Source of the DNA: Armatimonadota bacterium
Lineage (GTDB): Bacteria > Armatimonadota > Zipacnadia > Zipacnadales > UBA11051
Assembly: GCA_003542955.1 (NCBI GenBank)
Contig: DPJP01000392.1
Coordinates: 9,545 to 16,791, forward strand
Reading direction: 5' to 3'
DNA length: 7,247 nucleotides
Both the position numbers and the translations under genes were made by a program. Below are positions 6,332-7,247 of this stretch, piece after piece (the first letter of the stretch is position 1; each line of letters begins with the position of its first letter). The notes beneath the pieces are model-generated. The model saw only the letters and a program-made list of their open reading frames with translations, made no database searches and was not told the DNA's origin.

Positions 6332-6350
6332 GGCAGGCAGGATGCCTGCC
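6332..6350. repeat. REP-like palindromic element between ruvC and ruvA
   Basis: GGCAGGCA (6332-6339) and TGCCTGCC (6343-6350) are perfect 8-bp complements around a 3-nt loop, and the right arm is followed by CTCCCC. It lies in the 119-nt gap inside an otherwise compact operon. Short GC-rich palindromes of this form are often dispersed in many copies in large GC-rich genomes. Its conceptual translations (WQAGCLPSP, AGRMPALP) resemble peptides I recall as common artefacts of such repeats. Only one copy is in this window, so repetitiveness is inferred. As RNA it could also weaken transcription into ruvA or stabilise an mRNA end. Confidence 0.55.
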
Positions 6351-6390
6351 CTCCCCGCCGAGGACATTGCCATGTTTGCTGAATCCCGCG

Positions 6391-6933
6391 CTAATGGCGC
6401 CGATTGCCGCGCTGCATGGCGGCGGCGATAGCGGGATGAATGGCCTCGGCGCCGGATGCGAACACCGGCCGGCTGTGGCAGATTGCCAGCGCCAGCGCGT
6501 CGGTCACATCCTCCGGCTCCGGCGGCTCCTTCAGCCCCAGGAGATGGCAGACCATCCGCCCGACCTGTGACTTCGAGGCCCGTCCGTGACCGGTGAGCGC
6601 CTTCTTGACCATCGAGGCCTCGTAGGCGACCACATCGACGCTGCACGCCGCCGCGGCCAGGTAGATGACCCCTCTGGCGTGGCCCATCAGCATAGCGGTG
6701 TGCGGGTGGTGGTACTTGGCATAGAGCTGCTCGACGACGGCGATCTCCGGCGAGTGCTCCCGCATGACCTCCATGATGCCCGTATGGATCGTCTGCAGGC
6801 GGAGTGCGAGCGGGCCCTCCGGGTCGGTGCGGACGACGCCGCCGTCAAGCAGCGTGCAGTCGCGCCCGTCGGTCCGGACGACGCCGTAACCGGTACACTG
6901 GAGACCGGGGTCTATGCCGATGATGCATTTCAT
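6391..6933 (-). CDS. ruvC: Crossover junction endodeoxyribonuclease RuvC
   Basis: RuvC is the dimeric Mg-dependent resolvase that nicks two strands of a Holliday junction symmetrically. The 180-aa protein shows the RNase H-like fold motifs and all four catalytic acids: Asp8 in GIDPGL, Glu68 in VVEQLY, and Asp142 and Asp145 in EDVTDALALAICH. Also typical are GHARGVIYLAAA (84-95) and MVKKALTGHGRASKSQV (108-124). The ATG at 6933 gives the family N-terminus (MKCIIGIDPG). It has no Shine-Dalgarno sequence, and the predicted transcription start is only about 6 nt upstream, so translation may be nearly leaderless. It is the first gene of the ruvCAB operon. No frameshift or missing key residue is seen. 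Confidence 0.96.
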   Translation of the reverse strand: MKCIIGIDPGLQCTGYGVVRTDGRDCTLLDGGVVRTDPEGPLALRLQTIHTGIMEVMREHSPEIAVVEQLYAKYHHPHTAMLMGHARGVIYLAAAACSVDVVAYEASMVKKALTGHGRASKSQVGRMVCHLLGLKEPPEPEDVTDALALAICHSRPVFASGAEAIHPAIAAAMQRGNRRH

Positions 6934-6945
6934 GAGTTGTGCGGC

Positions 6946-6974
6946 ATTATAGCACCCGCCGCGCGGCATGCCAA
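6946..6974 (-). promoter_or_regulatory. ruvC: Sigma70-type promoter of the ruvCAB operon
   Basis: On the - strand, TTGGCA (6969-6974; 5 of 6 to TTGACA) and a perfect TATAAT (6946-6951) are separated by exactly 17 nt. TG sits one base before the -10 box, making an extended -10. The predicted transcription start is near 6939, giving a 5' leader of about 6 nt before the ruvC ATG. This is the best promoter-like sequence I noticed in the window. Confidence 0.85.
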
Positions 6975-6985
6975 ACCTATGTTTG
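6972..6985. promoter_or_regulatory. Palindrome over the ruvC -35 box, candidate operator
   Basis: CAAAC (6972-6976) and GTTTG (6981-6985) are perfect complements around a 4-nt spacer (CTAT). The site overlaps the first half of the -35 hexamer, where a bound repressor would block RNA polymerase. The geometry resembles the Gram-positive LexA box (GAAC-N4-GTTC) with G/C replaced by A/T at the outer position. LexA control is inference. Confidence 0.45.
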
Positions 6986-7129
6986 ATTGGATGAGGTCGA
7001 GGGCATGGCGGCGCCCGGGGTCGCGTGTCCGCTTGTCCGGCATCCGGCGCCATCTGCGTCGCTCCAGGGGATGCCAGCGTCACTGGACGGTGGAGAACAG
7101 AGATGCAGCTTTGGCCATCTCGCCCCGTA

Positions 7130-7150
7130 GTGAACACATCCGCTGTTCAC
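7130..7150. repeat. Inverted repeat GTGAACA-N7-TGTTCAC
   Basis: The two perfect 7-bp arms at 7130-7136 and 7144-7150 are separated by 7 nt. The centre-to-centre spacing of 14 nt is not that of a classic LexA box, although GAAC and GTTC are inside the arms. It could be an operator for a dimeric regulator of the rightward gene at the edge. No other evidence. Confidence 0.4.
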
Positions 7151-7159
7151 GCAGTCAAC

Positions 7160-7192
7160 ACCCTCCAGGGGCATGCAGCATGCCGGGAGGGT
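7160..7192. repeat. Two-part hairpin upstream of the right-edge gene
   Basis: The outer arms ACCCTCC (7160-7166) and GGAGGGT (7186-7192) pair. Inside, GGCATGC (7170-7176) pairs with GCATGCC (7178-7184), with a small internal bulge. No T-run follows on either strand, so a simple intrinsic terminator is not supported. It could be a leader structure or a dispersed repeat. Confidence 0.4.
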
Positions 7193-7205
7193 CAGGCACT
7201 CACAG

Positions 7206-7247
7206 ATGACACCTGAGATCAGAGAGCAGAAACGCCGCACGGCGCTT
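7206..7247 (+). CDS. Possible start of a rightward gene, cut by the window edge
   Basis: An ATG at 7206 opens a frame of 14 codons (MTPEIREQKRRTAL) that runs off the window. The charged, helix-like N-terminus is plausible for a real protein, and a gene divergent from ruvC would fit the layout. Only a weak TCAGG lies upstream, so the call is tentative. No function can be suggested. Confidence 0.28.
   Translation, partial: MTPEIREQKRRTAL

Larger units (their letters stand above)
6934..7205. other. Intergenic region upstream of ruvC
   Basis: This stretch holds the ruvC promoter and operator-like palindrome at its left end and two inverted repeats at its right end. The open frames crossing it on both strands have no recognisable motifs or ribosome binding sites and look spurious. 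No yebC gene, a frequent ruvC neighbour, is present. A 9-nt direct repeat CTCCAGGGG occurs at 7062-7070 and 7163-7171. Confidence 0.6.

Noticed and set aside
6272..6646. Upstream extension of ruvA in the same frame
   Set aside because: It runs through the REP-like element and the 3' part of ruvC; RuvA similarity begins exactly at the GTG at 6271.
6934..7240. Open frames on both strands upstream of ruvC, including an N-terminal extension of RuvC to 7137
   Set aside because: No recognisable domains, no ribosome binding sites, and the ruvC promoter lies inside them; RuvC proteins start at MKxxxGIDPG-like sequence.

Overview
This is a GC-rich bacterial chromosomal window with compact genes on both strands. 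It is anchored by two conserved informational loci: the 3' part of a dnaA gene at the left edge and a complete ruvC-ruvA-ruvB Holliday-junction operon in the right half. The paired sugar-phosphate isomerase-like TIM barrels and the URO-D-superfamily protein are a gene content I associate with Armatimonadota, Planctomycetota or Lentisphaerota-type genomes. A GC-rich REP-like palindrome between ruvC and ruvA fits the same picture. The phylum is inference and cannot be fixed from this window. No phage, plasmid, insertion sequence, CRISPR array, tRNA or rRNA was recognised.

Layout. 1-1119 (+): dnaA, cut at its 5' end by the window edge, with an unusual Walker A motif. 1153-1187: a strong convergent hairpin. 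1225-3956 (-): a three-gene cluster transcribed leftward, in the order TIM-barrel isomerase/epimerase A, URO-D-superfamily protein, TIM-barrel isomerase/epimerase B. 3957-4128: a divergent intergenic region. 4129-4437 (+): a small single-pass membrane protein of unknown function with a good ribosome binding site. It ends 1 nt before the stop codon of ruvB. 4439-6933 (-): ruvB, ruvA and ruvC, transcribed ruvC to ruvA to ruvB. 6934-7247: intergenic DNA with an excellent sigma70-type promoter for ruvC, a palindrome over its -35 box, further inverted repeats, and possibly the first codons of a rightward gene at the edge.

How the genes work together. RuvA binds Holliday junctions, two RuvB hexamer motors drive branch migration, and RuvC cuts the junction, so the right half is one recombination-repair unit driven mainly from the promoter at 6946-6974. 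The three leftward metabolic genes are closely spaced (9 nt and 74 nt gaps) and are probably co-transcribed. Both TIM-barrel proteins keep a full set of predicted metal ligands, so they are probably active enzymes on a carbohydrate-like substrate that cannot be named. The URO-D protein lacks the His-x-Cys zinc motif of corrinoid/CoM methyltransferases, so its reaction is open.

The points most worth a second look are the altered P-loop of DnaA, the near-leaderless ruvC promoter with an SOS-box-like palindrome, the tandem Shine-Dalgarno sequences before an N-terminally extended RuvB, the divergent RuvA, the REP-like hairpin between ruvC and ruvA, and the isomerase/URO-D/isomerase cluster.
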